Source: Pyricularia pennisetigena
Lineage: Eukaryota; Ascomycota; Sordariomycetes; Magnaporthales; Pyriculariaceae
Reading direction: 5' to 3'
Assembly: GCF_004337985.1 (NCBI RefSeq)
Contig: NC_043744.1
Span: 4,112,663 to 4,176,662 of the forward strand
Length of the DNA stretch: 64,000 nt
In this document: positions 1 to 11,856 of the stretch, piece after piece
How the letters are laid out: each line of letters begins with the position of its first letter
Numbering within the stretch: position 1 is the first letter of the stretch
The notes under the pieces: generated by a model
What the model saw: only the letters and a program-made list of their open reading frames with translations
Databases searched by the model: none
Told to the model about the DNA's origin: nothing
Program-made: the position numbers and the translations under genes

Positions 1-318
1 CGCCATAAACGGCGAAATGCGACAAAATGTCCTCAAACTAGAACGAACGCGATTTTTTCGGCCAATGTAATTGGTCGAAAAACCATATGGCTAAAAGGTA
101 CATGGAGCGCTCGGTCCCCACTGCGAAACAGGGGGGTCTAGTCTAAGCTAGTCTCAAGGCTCATCCCTGAAGCCCAAAGCTCCACAATTAATCCATTCCG
201 TTCGCTTCGCTCCACTTCGTGGCTCAATTGCGGTTTTGCAATGTACCTGTGGGTCCATCCAAAGAACGTTTTGGTTTAGGTTTGAGGACAATTTGTCGAT
301 TTTCGCCGTTTATGGCGG
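1..318. mobile_element. MITE-like module copy 1 (lacks about 1 bp at the window edge)
   Basis: The left end begins CGCCATAAACGGCGAAATGC and the right end finishes TTCGCCGTTTATGGCGG followed by TA, so the ends are inverted repeats. Homology between the two ends extends about 50 bp inward with mismatches. A palindrome of the form TTTTCGGCCAAT-GTA-ATTGGTCGAAAA sits about 55 bp from the left end. No coding capacity is visible, so a non-autonomous element is the simplest reading. Confidence 0.65.
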
Positions 319-577
319 TATTTTTGGCCTTTTTTTAACCGAAACTCCTTTATTATTCCACAACCACGCATAATATTGAAAAAAAAAATTATCGTTGAAA
401 ATAGCGTTTAATACCGTTATTAGCAGCAATTCGATTTATTTTATTATTTGCTATAATGGCCGAATTCGATACCACCTGCCCTTAATCCGTTCATGGCGGT
501 ACTGTTTTTTCGATTTTTTTTTCGATTTTCGATTTCTTTTAATATTATTTTTATTTTTTGACCAAAATTTATAATTT

Positions 578-880
578 TTGCACGTGGAGGGTCGTATATG
601 CTTATATATCGTTATACTAAATTCTGGTGCATATATGAGATTGTATAAGCAGTTAAATAGGCGGAAAGGCAAAGTATATACTTTTTTGTATATAATTTAC
701 AATCGAAACTCGTTTATATTTTTACCAATATCAACGATAATAAAACCAAAACTTCAGAAATCCGACTACGTATATAAACAAACGTCCAAATCCAATCCTG
801 CCTACAATATCGGTTTTAAAAATTGTTTAATAAAAGAAAATGCTAAATGTGTATTTTATAAATCTTTTTGCTTTATTTAA
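578..880 (+). other. 100-codon open frame inside repeat sub-block (unit 1)
   Basis: The frame covers the sub-repeat that starts at the CACGTGG box. The peptide contains RIGK-like, YNRNSFIFLP and IIKPK stretches that recur in the frames at 2453-2755, 4008-4448, 9283-9486 and 11169-11411. No family is recognised. Shared peptide sequence is expected from DNA duplication alone, so this is recorded as a repeat-borne open frame, not as a demonstrated gene. Confidence 0.25.
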
Positions 881-1813
881 TTAATCTTATATTATTTTTG
901 TTTTGCAGCCAAATCTTGTGGTTTTTGCACGTGGGGGGTGGCATATATATATTTAATATAACACTACACTTTTGTACGTTTATCAAATTTTTTTAGCCGT
1001 TAAATATGCGGATAGGTAAAATGTATCCAATTTTATATATATTTTGCAATCGAAATGTTTTTATATTTTTACCAATTTTAACATTAATAAAACCAAAGTT
1101 TGTAAAAGTGGATTGTGTATATAAATAAACGTCAACGTGAAACCCAATTTACAATACCGGCCCTTTTTATTTTTTTACAATAAAAAATGCTAGATTTCTG
1201 TTATTTTTATATTTTTTGCTTTATTTAATTAAATAAAATTTATAAAAAAAAACTCGTCTAAAATTTATTAACAAACTTATAAAGGAATGTATTAATCAAA
1301 AATATTTTCATTCTACCAATATTTGCGTAAATTATTTAATTTTTTAACAAATTGTGAATTTATATAAAAATATTAATAAAACTTTTATTTTAATCGATAA
1401 TTGCATGCACTTTGCAGTGTTAGGTTTACTAGGCTTTGAAAACTGTAATTTCAATTAAAGCTACTATTATATACCATTATTTAAAATAAAAATTAAATAT
1501 AATGAAAAATTACACATTTTGTTTAATATTTTAATACCTTTCCATATACAGTAGCTATTAAAACGCGGCCGGCATCTAAATGATCAACAAACTCCAATTA
1601 ATTCAACGCAAATTACTATATATTTTTACAATTTTTATTTGTTTTTTTATTCGAATATTTAATTATATATTATAATTACACCATTTTCTTTTGCTATTAT
1701 AATGCGAGTATATTTTATATACCCGCTATAAACGGTAAAATACTACAAATTATCCTTATATTAATAAAATGATTATCAGCGATATCGCAACATTAGGTAT
1801 ATTATTAATAATA

Positions 1814-2192
1814 CCGTTATAAACGGCGAAATGCGACAAGATGTCCTCAGACTAGAACGAGCGCGATCTTTTCGGCCAATGTAATTGGTCGAAAAGCCAT
1901 GTGGCTAAAAGGTACATGGAGCGTTCGGTCCCCACTGCGGAGCAGGGGGGTCTAGTTTGAGCACTGAGACTAGTCTGAGCATTGAAACTAGTTCGAATCC
2001 CGTTGTGGTCGCGGATTTTCTGTAGTCTCAGGGCTCATCCCTGAAGCCCAAAGCTCCACAATTGATCCATTTCGCTCGTTTCGCTCCACTTCGTGGCCCA
2101 ATTGCGGTTTTGCAATGTACCTGTGGGTCCATCCAAAAAACGCTTTAATTCAGGTCTGAGGACAATTTGTCGATTTTCGCCGTTTATGGCGG
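1814..2192. mobile_element. MITE-like module copy 2, longest (379 bp), TA-flanked
   Basis: Terminal inverted repeats of about 50 bp (imperfect) are flanked by TA at 1812-1813 and 2193-2194, as for Tc1/mariner-type targets. The internal hairpin is present. Near 1990-2023 it contains a short stretch with GTTCGAATCC, matching the region around the B box of the tRNA-related repeat at 15,616-16,210. The other copies lack this stretch. Confidence 0.65.
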
Positions 2193-2452
2193 TATTTTTG
2201 GCCTTTTTTTAACCGAAACTCCTTTATTATTCCACAACTATATACAATATTGAAAAAATAAAATATCGTTAAAAATAGCGTTTAATACCGCTATTAGCAG
2301 CAATTGGATTTATTCTTTTATTTGTTATAATGGCCGAATTCGATACCACCTGCCCTTAATCCGTTTATGGCGGTACTGTTTTTTCGATTTTTTTTTTTGA
2401 TTTTCGATTTTTTTTGATATTATTTTTAATTTTTGACCAAATTTTATAATTC

Positions 2453-2755
2453 TTGCACGTGGAGGGTCGTATATATTTATATATCGTTAAATTAAATTTT
2501 GGTGCATTTACCAGATTATATAAGCAGTTAAACAAACGGATAGGCAAAATATATACTTTTTTATATATAATTTACAATCGAAACTCGTTTATACTTTTAC
2601 CAATTTTAACGATAATAAAACCAAAACTTCAGAGATTCGATTACGTATATAAACAAACGTCCAAATCCCGTTTTACTTATATTATCGGTTTTAAAAACTG
2701 TTTTATAAAAAGAAATGCTAAATGTGTATTTTATCAATTCTTTTGCTTTATTTAA
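2453..2755 (+). other. 100-codon open frame inside repeat sub-block (unit 2)
   Basis: Same length and position in the unit as the frame at 578-880, with several substitutions but no stops. It carries NKRIGKIYTFLYIIYNRNSF-type sequence. No known domain is recognised. Confidence 0.25.
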
Positions 2756-3728
2756 TTAATTTTGTATTATTTTTGTTTTGCAGCCAAATTTCGTGGTTTT
2801 TGCACGTGGGGGTGGTATATATATATTCAGTATAATATCACATCTTTGTACATATATCTAATCATATAAGCCGTTAAATATGCGGATAGGTAAAGTATAT
2901 CCAATTATATATATATTTTGCAATCGAAATGCTTTTACATTTTTACCGATTTTAACATTAATAAAACCAAAATTTGAGAAAGTGGATAATATACATAAAC
3001 AAACGTCAACGTAAAACCCGATTTACAATACCGGCCTTTTTTGTTTTTTTATATAAAAAAACGCTGAATGTGTATTATTTCTATATTTATTGCTTTATTT
3101 AATTAAATAAAATTTATAAAAAGAAAATACAATAAAACTCTTTAATAAATTGATAAAAAAATGCCTAAATTAAACCTTCTTTTAATTTTACCAATATTTG
3201 CGTAATTATTCAGGTTTTTAGCAAAATGCTAATTAATATAAAAATATTGATAAAACTTTTGTTTTAATCGATAATTGCATGCACTTTGCAGTATTAGGTT
3301 TGCTAGGCTATCAATACTGTAACTAAAATTAAAATTCATATTATATACTATTATTTAAAAAAAAATTAAATATAATGAAAAAGTACAAATTTTACTTAAT
3401 ATTTTAATATCTTTTCAAATACAGTGGTTATAAAAACGCAGCCGGTACTTAACTACTTAACAAACTCCAATAAATTTAACGCTAATTACTATATATTTTT
3501 ATAATTTTTATTTATTTTTTTATACGAATATTCAATTGCATACTATAGGTACACTATTTTCTTTTACCATTATAATGCGAATATTTTGTATATACCCACT
3601 ATAAACAGCAAAATACCACAAATTATCCTTATATTAATAAAATAATTATTAGCGATATCGCAATATTAGGTATATTATTAATAATACCGTTATAAACGGC
3701 GAAATGCGACAAATTATCGTTGGTGGTA

Positions 3729-3886
3729 CCGCCATAAACGGTAGTCTCAGGGCTCATCCCTGAAGCCCAGAGCTCCACAATTGAACGTGGCTCAATTGCG
3801 GCTTTGCAATGTACCTGTGGGTCCATCCAAAGAACGCTTTGGTTCAGGTCTGAGGACAACTTGTCGATTTTCGCCGTTCATGGCGG
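3729..3886. mobile_element. MITE-like module copy 3, internally deleted (158 bp)
   Basis: TA-flanked (3727-3728 and 3887-3888). The left terminus CCGCCATAAACGG is joined directly to the central TAGTCTCAGGGCTC block, so most of the left half, hairpin included, is missing. A separate solo left-end sequence (3688-3726) lies immediately upstream, suggesting insertion of one copy next to or into another. Confidence 0.6.
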
Positions 3887-4007
3887 TATTTTTGGCCTTT
3901 TTGCGACCGACACTCCCTTATTATTCCACAACCACGCAAAATATCGAAAAAAGAAAATATCGTTGAAAATAGGAATTGTTAAGCCTTTTTCATAAATCCA
4001 AAACTTT

Positions 4008-4448
4008 TTGCACCCGGTACGCCAATTAAAAGTTGGATATAGCCCGCCCTTAATCCGTTTATGGCGGTACTGTTTTTTCGATTTTTTTTTCGATTTTCGA
4101 TTTTTTTTAATATTATTTTTAATTTTTGACCAAATTTTATACTTTTTGCACGTGGAGGGTCGTATATATATATATATCGTTATACTAAATTTTGGTGCAT
4201 ATATTAAATTATATAAGCAGTTAAATAGGCGGATAGGCAAAGTATATACTTTTTTGTATATAATTTACAATCGAAACTCGTTTATATTTTTACCAATTTT
4301 AACGATAATGAAACCAAAATTTCAGGGATTCGATTACGTATATAAACAAACGTCCAAATCTAATCGTATTTACAATATCGGCTTTAAAAGCTGTTTAATA
4401 AAAACAAATGGTAAATGTGTATTTTATAAATTTTTTTGCTTTATTTAA
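4008..4448 (+). other. 146-codon open frame inside repeat unit 3
   Basis: An N-terminally longer version of the same repeat-borne frame; the shared part is the C-terminal ~100 codons. The upstream part is Phe/Leu-rich because it translates the T-rich GATTTTTTTTCG tract, which argues against real coding there. Confidence 0.2.
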
Positions 4449-5424
4449 TTAATTTTATATTATTTTTGTTTTGCAGCAGAATTTTGTGGTTTTTGCACGT
4501 GGGGGGTGGCATATATATACTTAATATAATATCACATTTTCGTACGTATACCTAATTATATAAGCCCTTAAATATGCGGATAGGTAAAGTATATCCAATT
4601 TTATATATATTTTACCATCGAAATGCTTTTACATTTTTACCAATTTTAACATTAATAAAACCAAAATTTGTGAAAGTGGATTATATATATAAATAAACGT
4701 TAACGTAAAACCCGATTTGCAATACCGGCCCTTCTTATGTTTTTATATAAGAAAATGCTAAATTTGTGTTTTTTTTGTATTTTTTGCTTTATTTTATTGA
4801 ATAAAATTTATAAAAAAAGAACTTATATAGAATTTTCTAGCTAACTAATTAAAGAATATATAAAGTGAAAATATTTTCATTTTACCAATATTTGCGTAAA
4901 TTATTTAATTTTTTAACAAATTGTTAATTTATATAAAAATATTAATAAAACTTTTGTTTCAATCGATAATTGCATGCACTTTGCAGTATTAGGCTTACTA
5001 AGGTATAAAAGTTGTAAACTAAATTAAAATAATTATTGCATACCATTATTCAAAACAAAAATTAAATATAATTAAAAATTACAGATTTTATTTAATATTT
5101 TAATATCTTTCCAAATACAGTAGCTATAAAGACGCGGCCGGCATGCAAATACTCAGCAAACTCCAATAAATTTAACGCAAATTACTATATATTTTTATAA
5201 TTTTTATTTATTTTTTTATACGAATATTTAATTGCATACTATGGGTACACTATTTTCTTTTACCATTATAATGCGAATATATTGCATTTACCCGCTACAA
5301 ACGGCAGAATACCACAAATTATCTTTATATTAATAAAATAATTATAAGCGATATCGTAATATTAAATATATTATTAAAAATACTGTTATTAACGGCGAAA
5401 TGCGACAAATTATCGTTGGTGGTA

Positions 5425-5736
5425 CCGCCATAAACGGCGAAATGCGACAAGATGTCCTCAGACTAGAACGAGCGCGATCTTTTCGGCCAATGTAATTGGT
5501 CGAAAAGCCATGTGGCTGAAAAGTACATGGAGCGATCGGTCCCCACTGCGAAGCAGGGGGGTCTAGTCTGAGCACTGAAATTACATAAACGGCGAAATGC
5601 GACAAGATGTCCTCAGACTAGAACGAGCGCGATTTTTTCGACCAATGTAATTGGTCGAAAAACCATGTGGCTAAAAGGTATATGGAGCGTTCGGTCCCCA
5701 CTGCGAAGCAGGGGGGTCTAGTCTGAGCATTGAGAC
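5425..5736. mobile_element. two left halves of the MITE-like module in tandem
   Basis: A left half starts at 5425 (TA at 5423-5424) and runs to about 5580. A second left half follows (about 5581-5736), starting within the terminal repeat. Both carry the hairpin TTTTTCGRCCAAT..ATTGGTCGAAAA and the GGTCCCCACTGCG block. Neither reaches a right end; the second is fused to the tail of the tRNA-related repeat at ATTTTCTGTGCATG. Confidence 0.55.
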
Positions 5737-6300
5737 TAGATTTTCTGTGCATGTATAAGCACAATAGGCCGTTAGGTTTAATGGGCCGTTAGGCTCAATA
5801 GGTCGGCAGGTTAGTCATATGAATAAGGCTAAATCATGTGACGTGACCCCGCATTCCGGACATCCGGATCGAAGATCTGCACCTACGGATTCGAACACGT
5901 AATTTATAATTTAGCCTAAGATTTATTAACCTTTATACCTTTATCGATTCAACGATTTAACGAATCGATTGTGCAATAATAATATATTATTTTTATTACC
6001 CGCTAGCACACGGTTATTTGCCATTTTAACGTTCTATTAGCCCTATACGTGATCCATTTTTCCCCGCGTTTAAAATTAAGCTTATTTTATCTCGTAACCT
6101 CCTCACAATTGGAAAGTATATAAGGGAGATAAAACAAAATCTGCCCCACCAATGAATTTAAACTATTTATCCCAAAATCAATGAATTATTTTAGTGAATA
6201 ATTTGGTGCATTAAAACCCTGTAATTACAGGCCTTATAGCGCAATTAGCACCACGCCAGGCTAATCTTTAAACCCCTATTAGCAGCTTATATTATTAACT
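5737..6300 (+). repeat. headless, strongly mutated copy of the tRNA-related SINE-like repeat
   Basis: Collinear with about 15,700-16,205, sharing blocks such as GCATTCCGGACATCCGGATC and CTGTAATTACAGGCCTT. It begins just downstream of where box B lies in the other copy, so the tRNA-like head is absent. Most differences are C-to-T, for example GCACACGGTTATTTGCCATT here against GCAGACGGTTATCTGCCATT there, as RIP would give. A duplicated AATAGGCCGTTAGG-like stretch near 5765 is specific to this copy. Confidence 0.7.
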
Positions 6301-6674
6301 ATATTTATTTCTGTTTCGGATTTGGATTTTTTCGGTAATCGTTTTTAACTTATTAAAAATCAGTTAAATTCCCATTTATTTTTAGATATAATTTGGGCGA
6401 TAATTATTGCGATAACGATAAGAATAAAAGAGTATATCCAGTATAAAGTATTAAATTGCAAATTGCGCGGATAGGAATTATTTTTCCGGGTATTTTTATT
6501 AATGTTATCGGTAATATATTTTCCATTATTAAATTTAAATTTTATTTGAATTAAAAATATATTTAGTAAGAATTGGTATACCTAAATATATAATGTAATG
6601 GTAAATTCTTTTTTTATATATTGGGGGAAATGGTTATTGGCGATATTATATCATTCGGTATATTAGTGTTAATA
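6301..6674. other. AT-rich spacer, nothing recognised
   Basis: AT-rich sequence between the SINE-like tail and the next repeat unit. No open frame of note and no match to the other units was seen. Confidence 0.5.
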
Positions 6675-6932
6675 CCGTTATAAACGGTAATATGCGACAA
6701 ATTGTTTTTAAACTAAAATGAACGCGATTTTTTTCGGCCAATGTAATTGGTCGAAAAACCATATGGTTAAATAGTTTTAGGGCTTATCCCTGAAGCCCAG
6801 AGCTCCACAATTGATCCATTTCGCTCCATTTCGTGGCTTAATTGCGGTTTTGCAATGTACCTGTGGGTCCATCCAAAAAATGCTTTGGTTCAGGTTTAAG
6901 GACAATTTGTCGATTTTCGCCGTTTATAGCGG
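6675..6932. mobile_element. MITE-like module copy (258 bp)
   Basis: TA-flanked at 6673-6674 and 6933-6934, with CCGTTATAAACGG at the left and CCGTTTATAGCGG at the right. The palindrome around the GTAATTGG core is retained. The GGTCCCC block of other copies is deleted. Confidence 0.6.
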
Positions 6933-8465
6933 TATTTTTAGCTTTTTTTCAACCGGAACTCCTTTATTATTCCACAACTATGCACAATTTTGAAAAAATA
7001 AAATGTCGTTAAAAATAGCGTTTAATACCGCTATTAGCAGCGATTCGATTTATTTTTTTATTTGTTATAATGGCCGAATTCGATACCACCTGCCCTCAAT
7101 CCGTTCATAGCGGTACTGTTTTTTCGATTTTTTTTCGATTTTCGATTTTTTTTAATATTATTTTTAATTTTTGACCAAATTTTATAATTTTTGCACGTGG
7201 AGGGTCGTATATATTTATATATCGTTATTTGAAATTTTAGTGCATATACCACATTATGTATACAGTTAAATAAGCGGATAACAAAATATATATTTTTTAA
7301 ATATAATTTACAATCGAAACTCGTTTATATTTTTACCAGTTTTAACGATAATGAAACCAAAATTTCAGAAATTCGATTACGTATGTAAACAAACGTCCAA
7401 ACCTAGTCCTACTTATAATGTCGGGTTTAAAAACTGTTTTATAAAAAAAATGCTAAATATGTATTTTATTAATCTTTTTGTTTTATATAATTAATTTTAT
7501 ATTATTTTTGTTTTGCAGCCGAATTTTGTGGCTTTTGCACGTGGGGGGTGGCATATGTATATTTAATATAACATTACACTTTTGTACGCTTATCCAATTA
7601 TTTTAGCGGTTAAATATGCGGATAAGTAAAGTGTATCCAATTTTATATATATTTTGCAATCGAAATGTTTTTATATTTTTACCAATTTTAACATTAAGAA
7701 AACCAAAGTTTGTAAAAGTGGAGTGTGTATATAAATAAACGTTAACGTGAAACCCAATCTACAATCCCGGCCCTTTTTATTTTTTTATAATAAAAAATGC
7801 TAGATTTGTGTTATTTTTATATTTTTTGCTTTATTTAATTGAATAAAATTTATTAAAAAAAAACTTATCTAAAATTTATTAGCAAACTTATAAACGAATG
7901 TATTAATTAAAAATATTTTCATTTTACCAATATTTGCGTAAATTATTTAATTTTTAACAAATTGTTAATTTATATAAAAATATTAATAAAACTTTTATTT
8001 TAATCGATAATTGCATGCATTTTGCAGTGTTAGGTTTACTAAGTTTTAAAACCTGTAATTTCAATTAAAATTACTATAATATACCATTATTTAAAATAAA
8101 AATTAAATATAATAACAAATTACAAATTTTACTTAATATTTTAATATCTTTCCATATATAGTAGCTATTAAAACGCGGCCGGCATTCAAACAATTAACAA
8201 ATTCCAATCAATTTAACGCAGATTACTATATATTTTTATAATTTTTATTCGTTTTTTTATTCAAATATTTAATTGGATATTATGGTTACACCATTTTCTT
8301 TTGCTATTAGAATGCGAATATATTATATATACCCGCTATAAACGGTAAAATACTACAAATTATCCTTATATTAATAAAATAATTATCAGCGATGTCGCAA
8401 TATTAGGTATATTATTAATAGTACCGTTATAAACGGCGGAATGCGACAAATTATCGTTGGTAATA

Positions 8466-8722
8466 CCGCTATAAACGGCGAAATGCGACAAAATATCCTT
8501 AAACTAAAACGAGCGCGATTTTTTCGGCCAATGTAATTGGTCGAAAAACCATATGGTTAAAAGGTATATAAAGCGTTCGGTCCCCATTGCGGAGCAGGGG
8601 GGTTTAGTCTAAGCACTGAGACTAAGCTCAATTGCGGCTTTGCAATGTACCTGTGGGTCCATCCAAAAAACGTTTTGGTCCAGGTTTGAGGACAATTTGT
8701 CGATTTTCGCCGTTTATAGCGG
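8466..8722. mobile_element. MITE-like module copy (257 bp)
   Basis: Left end CCGCTATAAACGGCG after TA, right end CGCCGTTTATAGCGG before TA. The internal hairpin and GGTCCCCATTGCGG block are present. A solo left-end sequence lies just upstream (about 8424-8465). Confidence 0.6.
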
Positions 8723-8862
8723 TATTTTTGGCTTTTTTTCGACCGAAACTCCTTTATTATTCCACAACCACGCAAAATATTGAAAAAAGAAAATATCGTT
8801 AAAAATAGCGTTTAATACCATTATTAGCATCGATTCGATTTATTTTTTAATTTGCTATAATG

Positions 8863-9023
8863 GTAGTCTCAGTGCTTATCCGGAAGCCCAGAGCTCCACA
8901 ATTGATCCACTTCGCTCCATTTCGTGGCTCAATTGCGGCTTTGCAATGTATTTGTGGGTCCATCCAAAAAACGCTTTGGTTTAGGTTTAAGGACAATTTG
9001 TCGATTTTCGCCGTTTATGGCGG
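8863..9023. mobile_element. MITE-like module copy lacking its left end
   Basis: The central TAGTCTCAGTGCTTATC block continues to a normal right end (CGCCGTTTATGGCGG then TA). The left half is missing and the block is fused to GCTATAATGG, part of the repeat-unit body. Confidence 0.5.
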
Positions 9024-10559
9024 TATTTTTGGCCTTTTTTTAACCGAAACTCCTTTATTATTCCACAACCATGCATAATATTGAAAAAATAAAATATCGT
9101 TAAAAATAACGTTTAATACCGCTATTAGCAGCGATTCGATTGATTTTTTTATTTATTATAGTAGCGGAATTGGATACCACCTGCCCTTTATCCGTTCATG
9201 GCGGTACTGTTTTTTCGATTTTTTTTTCGATTTTCGATTTCTTTTAATATTATTTTTAATTTTTGACCAAATTTTATACATTTTGCACGGGGAGGGTCGT
9301 ATATATGTATATATCGTTATGAGAAATTTTGGTGCTTATATCGGATTATATAAGCAGTTAAACAAACGGATAGGCAAAGTATATACTTTTTTATATATAA
9401 TTTACAATCGAAACTCGTTTATATTTTTACCAGTTTTAACGATAATGAAACCAAAACTTCAGAGATTCGATTACGTATATAAATAAACGTCCAAATCCAA
9501 TCGTATTTACAATATCGGCTTTGAAAACTGTTTAATAAAAAGAAATAGCAAATGTGTATTTTATAAACTTTTTTGCTTTATTTAATTAATTTTATATTAT
9601 TTTTGTTTTGCAGCAGAATTTTGTGGTTTTTGCACGTGGGGGGTGGCATATATATATTCAATATAATATTACATTTTTGTACGTATATCTAATTATATAA
9701 GCCCTTAAATATGCGGATAGGTAAAATATATCCAATTTTATATATTTTTTACCATTGAAATGCTTTTACATTTTTACCAATTCTAACATTAATAAAACCA
9801 AAATTTGAAAAAGTAGATTATATATATAAATTAACGTTAACGTAAAACCCGATTTGCAATACCGGCCCTTCTTATGTTTTTATATTAAAAAATGCTAAAT
9901 TTGTGTTTTTTTTGTATTTTTTGCTTTATTTAATTAAATAAAATGTATAAAAAAAGTTCATATAAAATTTAGTAGCAAATTAATTAAAAAATATATTAAG
10001 TGAAAATATTTTCATTTTACCAATATTTGCGTAAATTATTCAATTTCTTAACAAATTGTTAATTTATATAAAAATATTAATAAAACTTTTATTTCAATCG
10101 ATAATTGCATGCACTTTGCAATATTAGGTCTACTAAGGTATAAAATCTGTAAACTAAATTAAAATAACTATTGCATACCATTATTTAAAACAAAAATTAA
10201 ATATAATAAAACATTACAGATTTTATTTAATATTTTAATATTTTTCCAAATACAGTAGCTATAAAAACGCGGCCGGCATTCAAATACTCAGCAAACTCCA
10301 ATAAACTTAACGCAAATTACTATATATTTTTATAATTTCTATTTATTTTTTTATACGAATATTTAATTGCATACTATGCATACACTATTTTCTTTTGCCA
10401 TTATAATGCGAATATATTGCATTTACCCGCTACAAACGGCAGAATACCACAAATTATCCTTATATTAATAAAATAATTAAAAGCGATATCGTAATATTAA
10501 ATATATTTTTAAAAATACCGTTATAAACGGCGAAATGCGACAAATTATCGTTGGTGGTA

Positions 10560-10716
10560 CCGCCATGAACGGCGAAATGCGACAAAATGTCCTCAGACTA
10601 GAACGAGCGCGATTTTTTCGGCCAATGTAATTGGTCGAAAAGCCATGTGGCTAAAAGGTACATGGAGCGATCGGTCCCCACTGCGAAGCAGGGGGGTCTA
10701 GTCTGAGCACTGAGAC
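10560..10716. mobile_element. left half of the MITE-like module
   Basis: Starts with CCGCCATGAACGGCG after TA (10558-10559) and includes the hairpin and the GGTCCCCACTGCGAAGCAGG block. It ends at GAGCACTGAGACTACT, where the unit body (ATAATGGCCGAATTCG) begins; no right end follows. Confidence 0.55.
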
Positions 10717-11168
10717 TACTATAATGGCCGAATTCGATACCATCTGCCCTTAATCCGTTCATGGCGGTACTGTTTTTTCGATTTTCTTTTCGATTTTCGA
10801 TTTTTTCAATATTATTTTTAATTTTTAACCAAATTTTATAGTTTTTGCACGTGGAGGGTCGTATATATATATATATATACCGTTACATTAAATTTTCGTT
10901 CCGAACCCGGATTATATAGACTATTAAATAAGCGGATAGGTAAAGTAAATACACTTTTATATATAATTTACAATTGAAACTCGTTTATATTTTTACCAAT
11001 TTTTACGATAATAAAACCAAAGTCACAGTGATTAGAAAACGTATATAAACAAGCGTCCACGTGGGGTCCAATTTATAATATTTGCTTTAAAAAATCTTTT
11101 AATTAAAGAAATGCTTAATATATTTCTTTTATCGATTTTTTGCTCTATTTAACTAATTTTATATTACT

Positions 11169-11411
11169 TTGTTTTGCAGCCAAAACTTATGCATCTTGCA
11201 CGTGGTGGACGGCAATTATACATTTAATATAATATTTCAATTTGGTATATATATTGAGTTATATAAGCCGTTAAATAAGCGGATAGGTAAGATGTATGTA
11301 ATCTTATATGTAATTTACAATCGAAACGCTTTTATATTTTTACCAATTTTTATAATAATAAAGCTCAAACTTCAGGGATTGAATGAAGTGTATAAAGAAA
11401 CGTCGACGTAA
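11169..11411 (+). other. 80-codon open frame in the diverged last unit (second sub-block)
   Basis: This frame lies in the second sub-repeat of the last unit, yet its peptide aligns with the first-sub-repeat frames (RIGKMY, YNRNAFIFLP, IIK). The two sub-repeats therefore share an ancestor. In the other units the second sub-repeat is interrupted by stops. Confidence 0.25.
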
Positions 11412-11856
11412 AATCTAAATTGTAATACCCGTTTATATTATTATTTTATAAAAGGAGATGTTAAATTTGGGCCATTTTTCTATTTTCTGCTTTATTTAAT
11501 TAAATAAAATTCGTAAAAATGAAGTTGACTGACAATTATATAAAAACTTGTAACGAAATGGGAGTATTGAAATTCTTTTTAGTTTTAAAGTCATTTGCGT
11601 AAAATATTCAGCTTTTCGACAAATTAATAAATAATATAAACGTATTAATAAAAGCGTTGTTTTAGACGATAATTGCATGCACTTTGTAATTTAAGTCCGC
11701 TTTGTCATAGATATTTATACTTGGCTACATACCTACATTATATATTGTTGTTTAAAATAATAATTAAATATAATAGTAAAATATAAGCTTTACTAAATAT
11801 TGAAATTTTGTTCCAAATAAATTAGATATGAGGACGCGGTTTTCAATCCAGAATTC

